NCBI RefSeq assembly: GCF_015905305.1
Contig: NZ_JADZLQ010000004.1
Coordinates: 186,001 to 250,000, forward strand
Direction of reading: 5' to 3'
Source of the DNA: Pinirhizobacter soli
Lineage (GTDB): Bacteria; Pseudomonadota; Gammaproteobacteria; Xanthomonadales; Rhodanobacteraceae
Length of the DNA stretch: 64,000 nt
Shown: one piece after another, positions 21,771-30,946 of the stretch
Position numbering within the stretch: position 1 is the first letter of the stretch
Layout of the letters: every line of letters starts with the position of its first letter
Notes under the pieces: model-generated
What the model saw: the letters and a program-made list of their open reading frames with translations, nothing else
The model's database searches: none
Told to the model about the DNA's origin: nothing
Position numbers and translations under genes: made by a program

Positions 21771-22324
21771 ATGTCATCCAGACCGCCCTGCCGGGCGTGG
21801 TGATCCTTGAACCGAAGGTGTTCGGCGACAGTCGCGGCTGGTTCTATGAAAGCTACCACCAGCCCCGCTTCGTCGAGGCGGGTATCGACGTAAACCTTCG
21901 CCAGTCCAATGTGTCGTGTTCCGCACGCGGCGTATTGCGTGGCCTGCACTATCAGTGGCCCCGTCCGCAGGGCAAGTTGGTGAGCGTGCTGGTGGGCGAG
22001 GTCTACGACGTCGCCGTGGACATCCGCCAGGGCTCACCCACCTTCGGGCGCTGGGTGTCGGCCATGCTCACCGCCCAGAACCACCGGCAGATGTGGATAC
22101 CGGAGGGTTTTGCCCATGGTTTTGCCGTGGTCTCGGATGAAGCCATCTTCAGCTACCACTGCACCGAGGTCTACGACCCCGCGGCCGATGCGTCCATCCG
22201 TTACGACGATGCCGCCTTCGGTATCGATTGGCCCGTAAGCGAACCACTACTGTCAGAGAAGGATGCCCGCGCGCCGCTGCTGGCCGACGTGCCCCCTGAC
22301 CGACTGCCCATTTTCCAGGCATGA
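21767..22324 (+). CDS. rfbC: dTDP-4-dehydrorhamnose 3,5-epimerase
   Basis: The protein has 185 residues, the normal family length. It is a cupin epimerase with [32 protein letters not shown] carrying the catalytic His, [16 protein letters not shown], and an [12 protein letters not shown] active-site strand. The start is a TTG at 21767 that overlaps the rfbA stop (TTGA), with GGGAG seven bases upstream. The next ATG downstream would remove conserved sequence, so TTG is preferred. Confidence 0.93.
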   Translation: MNVIQTALPGVVILEPKVFGDSRGWFYESYHQPRFVEAGIDVNLRQSNVSCSARGVLRGLHYQWPRPQGKLVSVLVGEVYDVAVDIRQGSPTFGRWVSAMLTAQNHRQMWIPEGFAHGFAVVSDEAIFSYHCTEVYDPAADASIRYDDAAFGIDWPVSEPLLSEKDARAPLLADVPPDRLPIFQA

Positions 22325-23262
22325 AGATCCTTGTCCTTGGGGCGGGCGGACAACTCGGGCGCCAACTGTGCGCGGAGCTGGCCGACCTGGGCGAAGTCAC
22401 GGCGGCCACGCGCGAGGGCAGGCCAGTCGACGGCGCTCCCGATGCGTGCCTGGCGACGGCTGATCTGGCCGCACCCGACTCCGTGCTGGATCTCCTTGAT
22501 CAAATGCGGCCGGACATCATCGCCAACGCCGCGGCTTACACGGCTGTCGACGCCGCGGAGTCCGATGAAGCCGTGGCCTGGGCCATCAACGCACAGGCTG
22601 TTGGCGACATCGCCGCATGGGCCGCCCGGCATGGATCGCTCGTGCTGCACTACTCCACCGACTACGTTTTCGACGGCAACGCAAGGGAGCCCTATCCCGA
22701 AGATGCGCCTACGAGCCCGGCTGGGGCGTACGGCCGGAGCAAGCTCGAAGGCGAAGTGCTCCTGGCAAGCTCTGGCGCCCACTACCTGCTGTTCCGTACG
22801 GCCTGGGTATATGCCCCCTGGGGGAAGAATTTCCTGCTGACGATGCTGCGCCTGGCAGGTGAGCGCGACGAGCTTCGCGTGGTCGCCGACCAGATCGGCG
22901 CACCCACGTCCGTGGCGTTGATTGCCCAGGCTACGCGCGTGGCCATCGCGGCATGGTTGGCGGCGTTGCCCCGCGAGCGGCAGGTGCTGGAAGGCACCTA
23001 CCACGTGGTCGCCTCGGGGCAGACGTCGTGGCATGGCTTCGCACAGGCTATCGTCGATGCGGCAGCCTCCGCCGGACAGCTGGCCCGACACCCGGTCGTC
23101 ATGCCAATCACTACGTTGGACTTCCCCACGCCTGCCCGGCGCCCCGCCTATTCCGTGCTGGACAACCGCAAATTCCAGCACGCATTCGGCTTTCCATTAC
23201 CTGACTGGACGGAGGGGCTCACACAGGTGATGAACGAGCTTTGCGAGACCAAACACATTTGA
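22321..23262 (+). CDS. rfbD: dTDP-4-dehydrorhamnose reductase
   Basis: The protein has 313 residues and performs the last step to dTDP-L-rhamnose. It has the ILVLGAGGQLGRQL nucleotide loop, ANAAAYTAVDAAE, a STDYVFDG segment, YGRSKLEGE with YxxxK, and FRTAWVYAPWGKNF. It overlaps rfbC by ATGA (22321-22324). The 53-base gap to manB suggests the two may be co-transcribed. Confidence 0.95.
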   Translation: MKILVLGAGGQLGRQLCAELADLGEVTAATREGRPVDGAPDACLATADLAAPDSVLDLLDQMRPDIIANAAAYTAVDAAESDEAVAWAINAQAVGDIAAWAARHGSLVLHYSTDYVFDGNAREPYPEDAPTSPAGAYGRSKLEGEVLLASSGAHYLLFRTAWVYAPWGKNFLLTMLRLAGERDELRVVADQIGAPTSVALIAQATRVAIAAWLAALPRERQVLEGTYHVVASGQTSWHGFAQAIVDAAASAGQLARHPVVMPITTLDFPTPARRPAYSVLDNRKFQHAFGFPLPDWTEGLTQVMNELCETKHI

Positions 23263-23315
23263 TTTAGACGCACCGTGCTATATCAGCGCGATTGCATGAC
23301 TCGATGGAGCAAGTG

Positions 23316-24656
23316 ATGGATTGTTTCAAAGCCTACGACATCCGCGGCCGCATCCCCGATCAGCTGAACCCCGATATCGCCTACCGCATCGGTCGTGCCT
23401 TCGCGCGCGCCGTGGGTACCGGCAGCGTGGTGGTGGGTTACGACATCCGCCTGGACAGCCCCAAGCTCGCCGAAGCGGTGAGCAACGGCCTGCGCGACGA
23501 AGGCTGCGACGTGGTCGATATCGGCCTGGGCGGCACCGAGGAGGTCTACTTCCAGACAGCGCACCGCGGCAGCATCGGCGGCATCATGGTCACCGCCAGC
23601 CACAACCCGATCGACTACAACGGCATGAAGCTCGTGCGCGACGGCGCCAAGCCGATCAGTGGCGACACCGGCCTGAAGGACATCGAGAAGCTGGTTGAAG
23701 CCAACGATTTCGGCGATGCCAGGCCTCGCGGCGGCCATACCAGCGACCACGACAAATCGGCCTATATCCAGCACCTTCTCACCTATGTCGACCGCGACGC
23801 GCTCAAGCCGCTGAAGATCGTGGTCAACGCCGGTAACGGTGGTGCTGGGGCGGTGATTGACCTGCTGGCCCCGCATCTTCCATTCGAGTTCATCCGCATC
23901 AACCATGAGCCGGATGGCAGCTTCCCCAATGGCATACCCAACCCGCTGCTGATCGAGAACCGCGACGCCACGGCAAAAGCGGTGATCGAATCAGGCGCCG
24001 ATTTCGGCATCGGCTGGGACGGCGACTTCGACCGCTGCTTCCTGTTCGATGCGCGCGGCAGCTTCATCGAGGGCTACTACATCGTGGGCCTGCTCGGCGC
24101 CCAGCTGGTGGAAAAAAACCCCGGTGGCAAGGTGATCCACGATCCGCGCCTGACCTGGAACACCATCGAGATGGTCCAGGACGCCGGTGGCACGGCGATC
24201 GAAAGCAAGACCGGCCATGCCTTCATCAAGGAACGCATGCGCGCCGAAGACGCCGTCTACGGCGGCGAGATGAGCGCCCACCACTACTTCCGCGACTTCG
24301 CCTATTGCGACTCGGGCATGATTCCATGGCTGCTGGTAGCCGAGCGCGTATGCAAGCTGGGCACCTCACTGGAATCGATGCTCGCCGAACGCATGAAGAC
24401 ATTCCCCTGCAGCGGGGAAATCAACTTCAAGGTCTCCGACGCCAAGGCCATCGTGGCGAAGATCGAACAGCACTTCGCCGGCGACAAACCGCGCGTGGAC
24501 CGCACCGACGGCGTGTCCATGGAATTCGCCGACTGGCGCTTCAACATCCGCTCGTCCAATACCGAGCCGCTATTGCGCCTGAACGTGGAAACTCGATCGA
24601 ACCTGCCGTTGTTGAAGCAGCGCACGGAAGAGCTGCGCGGGATGATCGAAGGCTGA
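23316..24656 (+). CDS. manB: Phosphomannomutase / phosphoglucomutase
   Basis: The protein has 446 residues and interconverts hexose 6- and 1-phosphates for GDP-mannose and dTDP-glucose synthesis (XanA/AlgC type). [13 protein letters not shown] is the N-terminal signature, [12 protein letters not shown] holds the phosphoserine, [13 protein letters not shown] is the metal loop, [10 protein letters not shown] the sugar-binding loop and [12 protein letters not shown] the phosphate loop. Start chosen at the ATG at 23316, with GGAG six bases up, over two in-frame ATGs 12 and 24 bases upstream. It supplies both rhamnose pathways in this locus. Confidence 0.93.
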   Translation: MDCFKAYDIRGRIPDQLNPDIAYRIGRAFARAVGTGSVVVGYDIRLDSPKLAEAVSNGLRDEGCDVVDIGLGGTEEVYFQTAHRGSIGGIMVTASHNPIDYNGMKLVRDGAKPISGDTGLKDIEKLVEANDFGDARPRGGHTSDHDKSAYIQHLLTYVDRDALKPLKIVVNAGNGGAGAVIDLLAPHLPFEFIRINHEPDGSFPNGIPNPLLIENRDATAKAVIESGADFGIGWDGDFDRCFLFDARGSFIEGYYIVGLLGAQLVEKNPGGKVIHDPRLTWNTIEMVQDAGGTAIESKTGHAFIKERMRAEDAVYGGEMSAHHYFRDFAYCDSGMIPWLLVAERVCKLGTSLESMLAERMKTFPCSGEINFKVSDAKAIVAKIEQHFAGDKPRVDRTDGVSMEFADWRFNIRSSNTEPLLRLNVETRSNLPLLKQRTEELRGMIEG

Positions 24657-24664
24657 CCACGTTT

Positions 24665-24693
24665 GCGGGGTCGGCGTACATCCGCGACCCCGC
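24665..24693. terminator. GCGGGGTCG hairpin between convergent genes
   Basis: A nine-base inverted repeat, GCGGGGTCG / CGACCCCGC, starts eight bases after the manB stop. A near-identical but longer arm is found at 36425-36453, again between convergent genes. No T-run follows, so it may be a REP-like element or a Rho-assisted end. Confidence 0.5.
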
Positions 24694-24697
24694 CTTT

Positions 24698-24716
24698 GCC
24701 GGCCGAACTGGCCGGC
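24698..24716. terminator. Second short hairpin, manB / methyltransferase convergent gap
   Basis: A seven-base inverted repeat GCCGGCC / GGCCGGC with a five-base loop directly follows the previous hairpin and precedes the stop of the minus-strand methyltransferase. It lacks a T-run, and its function as terminator is inferred from position. Confidence 0.35.
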
Positions 24717-24731
24717 TCCCTGCCGCGGCGG

Positions 24732-25553
24732 TCAGGCCTTGCGCAGTACAACCAGATCCTGGTGGTTGTTCACTCCGCCTTCGACGAAGCGCTCCACCGG
24801 CATGATCGTGGACCACCGATTTCGAACGTAGTCTTCGGTGTGAAAGGTGGTCTGGTAGAAGTCCGGCAACCCGTCAACCTTGAAGCGACCAGTATGATCG
24901 ACGCGGAACACAAAGCCCTTGGCAGCGAGTTCCGCCAGCTCCGCTGGCGCGCAGGTGTCAAGGCACCGCTTACCGTGCGTCGTGGTGATCAACAGACCTC
25001 CAGGTTTCAGGATGCGCTCGATTTCCTGCAGCCACTGGAACTGGAAGGCTTCGTCCAGATGCGTAAAAAGCGACACGCTGTAGACGATGTCGAAACTGTC
25101 ATCGGCATAGTTAGTTGGCGGATCTGGCCGGTTGACTGCGAACGTGGCGACGTCGCCCAAGTGCCCGCGGGCCCAGCCGATCGCCTCGGCGTCGATGTCC
25201 GAACCATCGAAACGATTGCCGGGCAGTCGGCGCGCCAGCTGGCTGAGTACCCGCCCAGGTCCGCAGGCAAAATCGAGAATCCGCAGGCCCTGGAGAGCTA
25301 ACCCAGTGGCGCGCGCATTGTCTGCTATCACATCGGCGACGTAGGCCCCTGCTTCAAGGTAGCTGGCCTCGTCCAAGGCGCGGTGCACGCGATAACGAAG
25401 CATCGGTGGCGGCAGCGGCCGTGTTGGATCAAGGCGATATGCATTTTCGGCAATCTTCAGCCGAGATTTGAACTGGGTATATCGAACAGCACCGGCAGCC
25501 CAATACAACGGCGGTATGCGCTTGGCCAGCGCAACGAAAGTAGAGCGGTCCAT
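24732..25553 (-). CDS. Class I SAM-dependent methyltransferase
   Basis: The protein has 273 residues. Motif I is ILDFACGPGRVLSQLA, the acidic residue after beta 2 is in DGSDIDAEAIGWA, and VYSVSLFTHLDE and ILKPGGLLITTTHG complete the methyltransferase core. About 90 residues precede the core. Start chosen at the ATG at 25553, with AGGA five bases up; the frame is open 35 codons further. It lies at the border of the polysaccharide locus facing manB, so a role in glycan or lipid methylation is possible but not shown. Confidence 0.75.
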   Translation of the reverse strand: MDRSTFVALAKRIPPLYWAAGAVRYTQFKSRLKIAENAYRLDPTRPLPPPMLRYRVHRALDEASYLEAGAYVADVIADNARATGLALQGLRILDFACGPGRVLSQLARRLPGNRFDGSDIDAEAIGWARGHLGDVATFAVNRPDPPTNYADDSFDIVYSVSLFTHLDEAFQFQWLQEIERILKPGGLLITTTHGKRCLDTCAPAELAELAAKGFVFRVDHTGRFKVDGLPDFYQTTFHTEDYVRNRWSTIMPVERFVEGGVNNHQDLVVLRKA

Positions 25554-25657
25554 GGCGGTCCTGTTCCTCGAGGCAGAGGATAGTACCGCCGGGCGGCGCG
25601 CCATCAAAGTCGCAAGAACCTCCGACAAGGATGGATGACCGGGCATCTCGGCCTGCA

Positions 25658-26392
25658 CTACTCCGAACGCAGGCCAACTCGATCAAAGTGTCCGCCGGCT
25701 CCAACGCCTGCCCCGAACCCACACTCGCCGTCAGAAGCCAGGTCCAGCCCAAGCTCGGTGAATTTCATTTCCACCTTGCAGCTGGGCATATCCTTGTCAC
25801 CATGCATCACCCCGTGGCCGCCAATGATGGTGACGGTATCCGACAGGTCTCCCATGTTCGGCCCGTACTTCATGCCATTGGCGCTGAAATGCAGCCCGCT
25901 GAACTGGACATCGAATTCCTTGCCGTTGGCGGTCACTGATACGGTGCTCCACGAGCCGAAGCCCGCGTACTGCCAGTATTCCCCCACCGGGGAAGCCGGC
26001 GCCTTGAACGAGGCCAGGGCGGCATCGACCAGGCCCTTGTTGTGCGTGGTGCTGGGCGAAGCCGACGCACGGGCCAGCCACGCCCTCGCCTTCAAAGGCT
26101 GTCCGGCGCGTAGCCAGGCGAGCGCGGCATTGTTGTAGGCATCGGCGCCCACGTCCGGGCACGTGCGCCCGGGGTGATCATCCTCAGTGCCTTGGCAATC
26201 GACCGAGGCTTGCTCGACCCAACCCACCTGTTGCTCATAAAGCGCCGCCGCGCGCGCATAGTCCTTCGCGCGATAAGCCTTGCCGCCCATGGCATCGCAC
26301 TGCCTGGCGCTATTGCACGAAGGCGCATCGGCCGCCATGGCCACACCAGCGGACATGCCGACGGCGAACGCCGCCCAACAAAACACCCTCAT
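25658..26392 (-). CDS. Secreted hypothetical protein with TPR-like N-terminal half
   Basis: The protein has 244 residues. It begins with a clear signal peptide ending AMAADA, then a Cys-containing segment and helical repeats of TPR type (KAYRAKDYARAAALYEQQ; AYNNAALAWLRAGQPLKARAWLARA, about residues 38-130). The C-terminal half looks beta-rich and contains several Cys and Gly. Family not recognised. Its ATG overlaps the stop of glmS (ATGA, 26389-26392), so it is translated with the amino-sugar enzyme. Periplasmic location is inferred from the signal peptide. Confidence 0.7.
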   Translation of the reverse strand: MRVFCWAAFAVGMSAGVAMAADAPSCNSARQCDAMGGKAYRAKDYARAAALYEQQVGWVEQASVDCQGTEDDHPGRTCPDVGADAYNNAALAWLRAGQPLKARAWLARASASPSTTHNKGLVDAALASFKAPASPVGEYWQYAGFGSWSTVSVTANGKEFDVQFSGLHFSANGMKYGPNMGDLSDTVTIIGGHGVMHGDKDMPSCKVEMKFTELGLDLASDGECGFGAGVGAGGHFDRVGLRSE

Positions 26393-28218
26393 TCCACCGT
26401 CACCGACTTCGCCAGATTCCGCGGCTGATCCACGTCGGTTCCACGCAGCACAGCCACGTGATAGGCCAGGAGCTGCAGGGGAATAGTGAACACCGCTGGC
26501 GAAATAAAGTCGCCACCGCTATCCAGACGCAACGTGGTGTCCTGCTCGAAATTCTCGTCCATCACCGCGGCATGATCGGCGAACACCACCAGCGTGCCAC
26601 CGCGCGCCCGCACTTCCTGCAGGTTGGATTTCAGCTTCTCGAGCAGCGGCCCATTCGGCGCCACGGCGATCACCGGCATGTTTTCGTCCACCAGCGCCAG
26701 CGGGCCGTGCTTCAGCTCGCCCGCCGGATACGCCTCGGCGTGGATGTAGGAGATTTCCTTGAGCTTCAACGAGCCTTCCAGCGCCACCGGATAGTGTTCG
26801 CCACGGCCCAGGAACAGCGCGTGCTGGCGCGAGACGAATTGTGCCGCCAGCTCGATGATCTGCGGCTCCAGGGTAAGCGCCTGTTCGATGAAGCGCGGAA
26901 GTGTGTAGAGCTCCTGGCAACGCTTCAGGTACGTGGCCTCGTCCAGGCCACGCTGGCGGCCGAGCTCCAGCGCCAGCAGGGCAAGGCCGGCGAGCTGCGT
27001 GGTGAAGGCCTTGGTCGAAGCCACGCCAATCTCGGGCCCGGCGCGGGTCATCAGTTTCAGGTCCGCCTCGCGCACGAGGGACGACTCGGGCACGTTGCAG
27101 ATGCCCAGCGTGCCCAGGTAGCCGCGACGCTTCGTCTCGCGCAGGGCAGCCAGCGTATCGGCGGTTTCACCCGACTGCGAAATGGCCACGAACAAACTAT
27201 CGGGCGGTACCACGGCCTCGCGGTAACGGTACTCGCTGGCCACCTCCACACTGACGGGAATACGCGCCAGTTGCTCGATCCAGTACTTGGCCACCAGGCC
27301 CGCGTGGTAGCTGGTGCCGCAGGCCACGATGTGCACCTGGCGGGTCTTTGAAAGCATCTCCTCGGCACCCAGGCCAAAAATGTTCGGCAGTACGCCGTGC
27401 ACGCCCAGGCGCCCTTCCAGGGTCTCGGTGACCGCCCGCGGCTGCTCGAAGATTTCCTTCTGCATGTAGTGGCGGTACTCGCCGCGCTCCACGGCATCGG
27501 AGGTGAGCTCCGAATCATGTACCTCGCGCTCCACCGGCTTGCCGTCCAGCGTGTAGACCTGCGCGGAAGAGCGGGTGATCTCCACCACGTCGTCTTCTTC
27601 CAGATACATCATGCGGTTGGTCACCTGGATCAGCGCCTGCGCATCGGAACCGAGCAAGTGCTCGCCGATGCCCACGCCCACCAGCAGCGGACAGCCGCGG
27701 CGGGCGCCGACCACGCGATCGGGGTGCTTGTCGCTGATCACGGCGATGGCGTAGGCGCCTTCGAGCTCGCGCACGGTGGCGATCACCGCCTCGCGCAGAT
27801 CCATGCCCTGCCCGATGCGTTCGTCGATCAGATGCGCCATCACTTCCGAATCGGTGTCGGAGGTAAACACGCGGCCGCGGGCCTTGAGTTGCTCGCGCAG
27901 CGGCGCGTAGTTCTCGATGATGCCGTTGTGTACCAGGCACACGCTGCCGGCCACGTGCGGATGGGCGTTGTGCTCGCTGGGCGCGCCATGGGTGGCCCAG
28001 CGGGTGTGGGCGATGCCCGTGCCGCCGGGGGCGGGATCGGCGTCGTAGCGCGCTTCCATTTCGCGTACCTTGCCCTTGGCGCGGACGCGGCGCAGCGTGC
28101 CCTCGTCCAGCACGGCCAGGCCCGCGGAATCGTAGCCGCGGTATTCCAGCGCCTTCAAACCCGCGATCAGTAGCGGGGCGACGTCACGCTGGGCGGTCGC
28201 GGCAACAATTCCACACAT
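26389..28218 (-). CDS. glmS: Glutamine--fructose-6-phosphate aminotransferase (isomerizing)
   Basis: The protein has 609 residues, the usual length. The N-terminal Ntn glutaminase starts MCGIVAA with Cys2 as nucleophile, and has RWATHG and HNGIIENY. Two SIS domains follow, with CGTSYHAGL, SQSGETADTLAALR and the C-terminal LAKSVTVE containing the fructose-6-phosphate lysine. It makes glucosamine-6-phosphate for peptidoglycan and lipopolysaccharide. AGGACA lies upstream of the ATG. No glmS ribozyme-like structure is recognised, as expected outside Gram-positives. A secreted TPR-like gene is coupled downstream. Confidence 0.96.
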   Translation of the reverse strand: MCGIVAATAQRDVAPLLIAGLKALEYRGYDSAGLAVLDEGTLRRVRAKGKVREMEARYDADPAPGGTGIAHTRWATHGAPSEHNAHPHVAGSVCLVHNGIIENYAPLREQLKARGRVFTSDTDSEVMAHLIDERIGQGMDLREAVIATVRELEGAYAIAVISDKHPDRVVGARRGCPLLVGVGIGEHLLGSDAQALIQVTNRMMYLEEDDVVEITRSSAQVYTLDGKPVEREVHDSELTSDAVERGEYRHYMQKEIFEQPRAVTETLEGRLGVHGVLPNIFGLGAEEMLSKTRQVHIVACGTSYHAGLVAKYWIEQLARIPVSVEVASEYRYREAVVPPDSLFVAISQSGETADTLAALRETKRRGYLGTLGICNVPESSLVREADLKLMTRAGPEIGVASTKAFTTQLAGLALLALELGRQRGLDEATYLKRCQELYTLPRFIEQALTLEPQIIELAAQFVSRQHALFLGRGEHYPVALEGSLKLKEISYIHAEAYPAGELKHGPLALVDENMPVIAVAPNGPLLEKLKSNLQEVRARGGTLVVFADHAAVMDENFEQDTTLRLDSGGDFISPAVFTIPLQLLAYHVAVLRGTDVDQPRNLAKSVTVE

Positions 28219-28247
28219 GATGTTCTGTCCTTGGGGGGATGCCCCGG

Positions 28248-29618
28248 TTAGTTCACTTTGCGGCGCAGATAGTTCAACAAATCAATTCGTGTAATCAGGC
28301 CCAGGAAACGGTCGCCGTCCATCACGATCGGCACGTGGCCGCGGTCGAACACCGGCATCAACGATTCGATGGGTGATTTCACATCCAGGATGGTGAGGCT
28401 CTCGATCATCGCAGTGGACACCGGGTCGCGGAAACGCGCCTCGTCCACGTGCACGTGCAGCAACACGTCCGATTCGTCCAGGATGCCAACGATGCGGTCG
28501 CCGTCCATCACCGGCAGCTGCGACACGTCGTAGAGCTTCATGCGGTTGTAGGCGGTGATCAGAAGTTCCGACGGCCCCACCACCACGGTATCGCGCTGGG
28601 CATAGGGACGAAGGATCAGGTCGCGCAGGTCGTTGTAGCGTTCGCGCTCCAGGAAGCCGTTGTCGAGCATCCAGTAGTCGTTGTACAGCTTCGACAGATA
28701 CTTGTTGCCGGTGTCGCACACCAGCGTGACCACGCGCTTGGGTTCGGTCTGCTCGCGGCAATACTTCAGCGCGGCCGCAAGCAGGGTGCCGGTGGACGAA
28801 CCACCCAGGATGCCTTCCTTGGCCAGCAGCTCACGAGCGGCGGTGAAGCTTTCCTTGTCGCTGATCGCATAGGCCTTGACCACCTTGGAAAAATCGCTGA
28901 TGGAGGGGAGGAAATCCTCACCGATGCCTTCGACCAGCCAGCTGCCGGATTTGGTGGAAAGCACGCCCTCGTTGATGTATTGGGCAAGGATGGAACCCAC
29001 GGGATCGGCCAGGATCAGGTCGGTCTGGGGCGAGTGTTCCTTCAGGAAAGCGGTCAGGCCGCTCATGGTGCCGGACGAACCACACCCGAGCACGATGGCG
29101 TCAACGCGCCCGTCCATCTGCTCGAGGATCTCCGGCCCCGTGGTCTGCACGTGGGCCAGCGGATTATCGGGATTGCCGAACTGGTTGATGAAATACGCAC
29201 CCGGGGTTTCGCGCGCGATGCGCTCGGCCATGTCCTGGTAGTACTCCGGGTGGCCCTTGGCCACGTCCGAACGGGTGAGCACGACCTCTGCGCCCATGGC
29301 CTTGAGGTTGAAGATCTTCTCGCGGCTCATCTTGTCCGGCACTACCAGCACCAGGCGATAGCCTTTCTGCTGCGCCACCAGCGCCAACCCAAGGCCGGTA
29401 TTGCCAGCCGTGCCTTCCACCAGGGTATCGCCGGGCTTGATGCGGCCGGTGCGCTCGGCGCCCTCGATCATCGACAGGCCGATGCGGTCCTTGATCGAAC
29501 CACCGGGGTTCATGCTTTCCATCTTGAAGAACAGCTCGGCCTTGCCGGTATCAAGATGTTGCGCGCGCACCATCGGGGTGCGACCGATCAGGTCGAGGAC
29601 GGTGCCGTAGACGCTCAT
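28248..29618 (-). CDS. cbs: Cystathionine beta-synthase with C-terminal CBS pair
   Basis: The protein has 456 residues. The N-terminal PLP fold-type II domain has ESMNPGGSIKDRIG with the PLP lysine, EGTAGNTGLGLA and VLGCGSSGTMSG. Residues about 340-456 form two CBS motifs (SQLPVMDGDRIVGILDESD; HVPIVMDGDRFLGLITRID). It condenses serine or an activated serine with homocysteine; cysteine-synthase-like activity is an alternative. Start chosen at the ATG at 29618, with GGAG five bases up. It lacks the N-terminal heme region of animal enzymes. It complements the gamma-enzyme gene at 18528-19697 but is not adjacent to it. Confidence 0.9.
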   Translation of the reverse strand: MSVYGTVLDLIGRTPMVRAQHLDTGKAELFFKMESMNPGGSIKDRIGLSMIEGAERTGRIKPGDTLVEGTAGNTGLGLALVAQQKGYRLVLVVPDKMSREKIFNLKAMGAEVVLTRSDVAKGHPEYYQDMAERIARETPGAYFINQFGNPDNPLAHVQTTGPEILEQMDGRVDAIVLGCGSSGTMSGLTAFLKEHSPQTDLILADPVGSILAQYINEGVLSTKSGSWLVEGIGEDFLPSISDFSKVVKAYAISDKESFTAARELLAKEGILGGSSTGTLLAAALKYCREQTEPKRVVTLVCDTGNKYLSKLYNDYWMLDNGFLERERYNDLRDLILRPYAQRDTVVVGPSELLITAYNRMKLYDVSQLPVMDGDRIVGILDESDVLLHVHVDEARFRDPVSTAMIESLTILDVKSPIESLMPVFDRGHVPIVMDGDRFLGLITRIDLLNYLRRKVN

Positions 29619-29734
29619 TGCTGCTCCATTCGCCCCTGCCCACGCGCGGCCCCTGCCAGTCGCGCGGCACACGAGCCGGTAGTGACGCGCCATGATAACC
29701 GAGGGTCGTGCACGACCGCCCTTCGCGCAACAAA

Positions 29735-29757
29735 ACGGGCGCCATAGAGGCGCCCGT
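29735..29757 (-). terminator. Intrinsic terminator of the YdcH-like gene
   Basis: The nine-base stem ACGGGCGCC / GGCGCCCGT with a five-base loop is followed on the minus strand by TTTTG. It sits 33 bases after the stop of the small minus-strand gene ending at 29790. Confidence 0.8.
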
Positions 29758-29789
29758 CTTAAGGGGTAGAACCTATTGCCGGTGGGGGC

Positions 29790-30017
29790 TTAGCCCGCTT
29801 GCGCGTAGCGACCGTCCCACATCTGCAGCAAGCGTGATTTGGCGTGGAGTTTCTGGCGCTTCATGCCGGTCAAGGTCGCATCGTCGATGGGTAGTACGCC
29901 GATCTCGGCGTCGTGGACCTTGCTGTCGAGTTTCTGGTGGAGTTGGTAGAGGCGGCGGAATTCAACATCGCTCCTCATGAATGCCTCGACATCGTCACGC
30001 TGCTGGTTTTCGAACAT
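29790..30017 (-). CDS. YdcH / DUF465 family small helical protein
   Basis: The protein has 75 residues, the normal length of this family. It is largely helical, with FRRLYQLHQKLDSKVHDAE and a conserved basic end, KRQKLHAKSRLLQMW, matching the DUF465 pattern (LKkkKLrLKDel). Start chosen at the ATG at 30017, with AGGAG seven bases upstream; the longer frame above it has no ribosome site. The function of the family is unknown. It appears to be a single-gene unit with its own terminator. Confidence 0.85.
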   Translation of the reverse strand: MFENQQRDDVEAFMRSDVEFRRLYQLHQKLDSKVHDAEIGVLPIDDATLTGMKRQKLHAKSRLLQMWDGRYAQAG

Positions 30018-30322
30018 GGTCGACTCCTGCATCTGTTGATGCGGCGCACGTGGGCCATGCGGCCGCATCGGTGGGGAAACCGCCGCCCCGGATGCCGGGA
30101 ACCGGCAAGTCGGAAAGCGTTTCCGGATGGTCACCCGAAGGACATTGCGTCCCCCGGAGGACCGAAACTACTCCGCGTGATGGGGTCGTGCAAGCGGTCA
30201 TGGAAGGTATTAAACCTTCCTTAATGTCTTTCACTTTCAATGAGTTGATAAAAAAGGCCCCGCAAGTGCGGGGCCTTTTTTTCCAGCAATATCGCGAAGT
30301 TGGGACGGAAGTCGCAGTTAAC
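30018..30322. other. Noncoding region upstream of the YdcH-like gene
   Basis: About 305 bases carry the promoter region of the small minus-strand gene and a strong bidirectional terminator at 30251-30280. A T/A-rich patch at 30205-30255 is visible. No gene with a credible ribosome site was found. Confidence 0.6.
30251..30280. terminator. Strong bidirectional intrinsic terminator
   Basis: A perfect 13-base stem AAAAAGGCCCCGC / GCGGGGCCTTTTT with loop AAGT gives T-runs on both strands. It lies 43 bases after the stop of the minus-strand DUF4398 gene and ends that operon. Confidence 0.93.
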
Positions 30323-30946
30323 TCACTGACCGCCTTTTTTTGACGGCGTAGCCGAACCGCTGTCGCCGGCGTCGCGCAAGGCCCGTGCCGCCGCGGTGGC
30401 GGCCGCGGCCTGGCGCTTGGCCGCATTGGCGACCTTGGCCTGGGCCTCGGCCAGCTTGCGCGACTGGTCAGCCTCGGCCCGGGCTTGTTCTGCGGCCTGG
30501 GCCGAATCCATGCCTGCCTGTTGCAGGCGCGCGTTCTCGGCGGCCACCGCCTGGGCCTGCTGACGCTGGCGGTCGAGCTCGCGGCGGGCGTTTTCTACCT
30601 CCAGGCGGCTGGTGTCCAGCAGGATCTGGTCGTGCTCGCGGTCGAGCTTGGCCATGCGGTTCTGTGCGTCCTGCAGCTGCGCGGCGGCGCGGGCTACGTC
30701 CACCCGGCGCTCGGCGATATACAGCGCGTGGGCCCGTTCCTTGGACTTGAGCCCATACAGGCGGTTGATGGCATCCCGGGCACGGGCCTGCTCGCCCTGG
30801 GCATAGCCACCGAGGGTCGGGTCGCTGGCCAGTTGGTCAAGGCTGTTGGACAGGCGCTGGGCATCGAGGTCGTCCTTGGCGGCGATCGCCAGGGTGGACG
30901 CGAAGGCCAGGGCGAGACCGGCGGCAAGCTTGGTGAAGCGGTTCAT
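30323..30946 (-). CDS. DUF4398-type periplasmic coiled-coil protein
   Basis: The protein has 207 residues. It has a signal peptide (cleavage near AIAAKDD), an N-terminal region rich in Leu/Ala with GGYAQGEQARARDAI, and then a long Ala/Gln/Arg heptad region (about 85-190) predicted as coiled coil, with a basic Lys/Gly tail. The pattern ERRVDVARAAAQLQDA fits DUF4398. Its start overlaps the stop of the lipoprotein gene upstream (ATGA, 30943-30946), so the two probably act together in the envelope. No known function. Confidence 0.75.
   Translation of the reverse strand: MNRFTKLAAGLALAFASTLAIAAKDDLDAQRLSNSLDQLASDPTLGGYAQGEQARARDAINRLYGLKSKERAHALYIAERRVDVARAAAQLQDAQNRMAKLDREHDQILLDTSRLEVENARRELDRQRQQAQAVAAENARLQQAGMDSAQAAEQARAEADQSRKLAEAQAKVANAAKRQAAAATAAARALRDAGDSGSATPSKKGGQ

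Noticed and set aside
28219-28247. glmS ribozyme
   Set aside because: The gap before glmS on its transcribed side shows no ribozyme-like structure, and the element is typical of Gram-positive bacteria.
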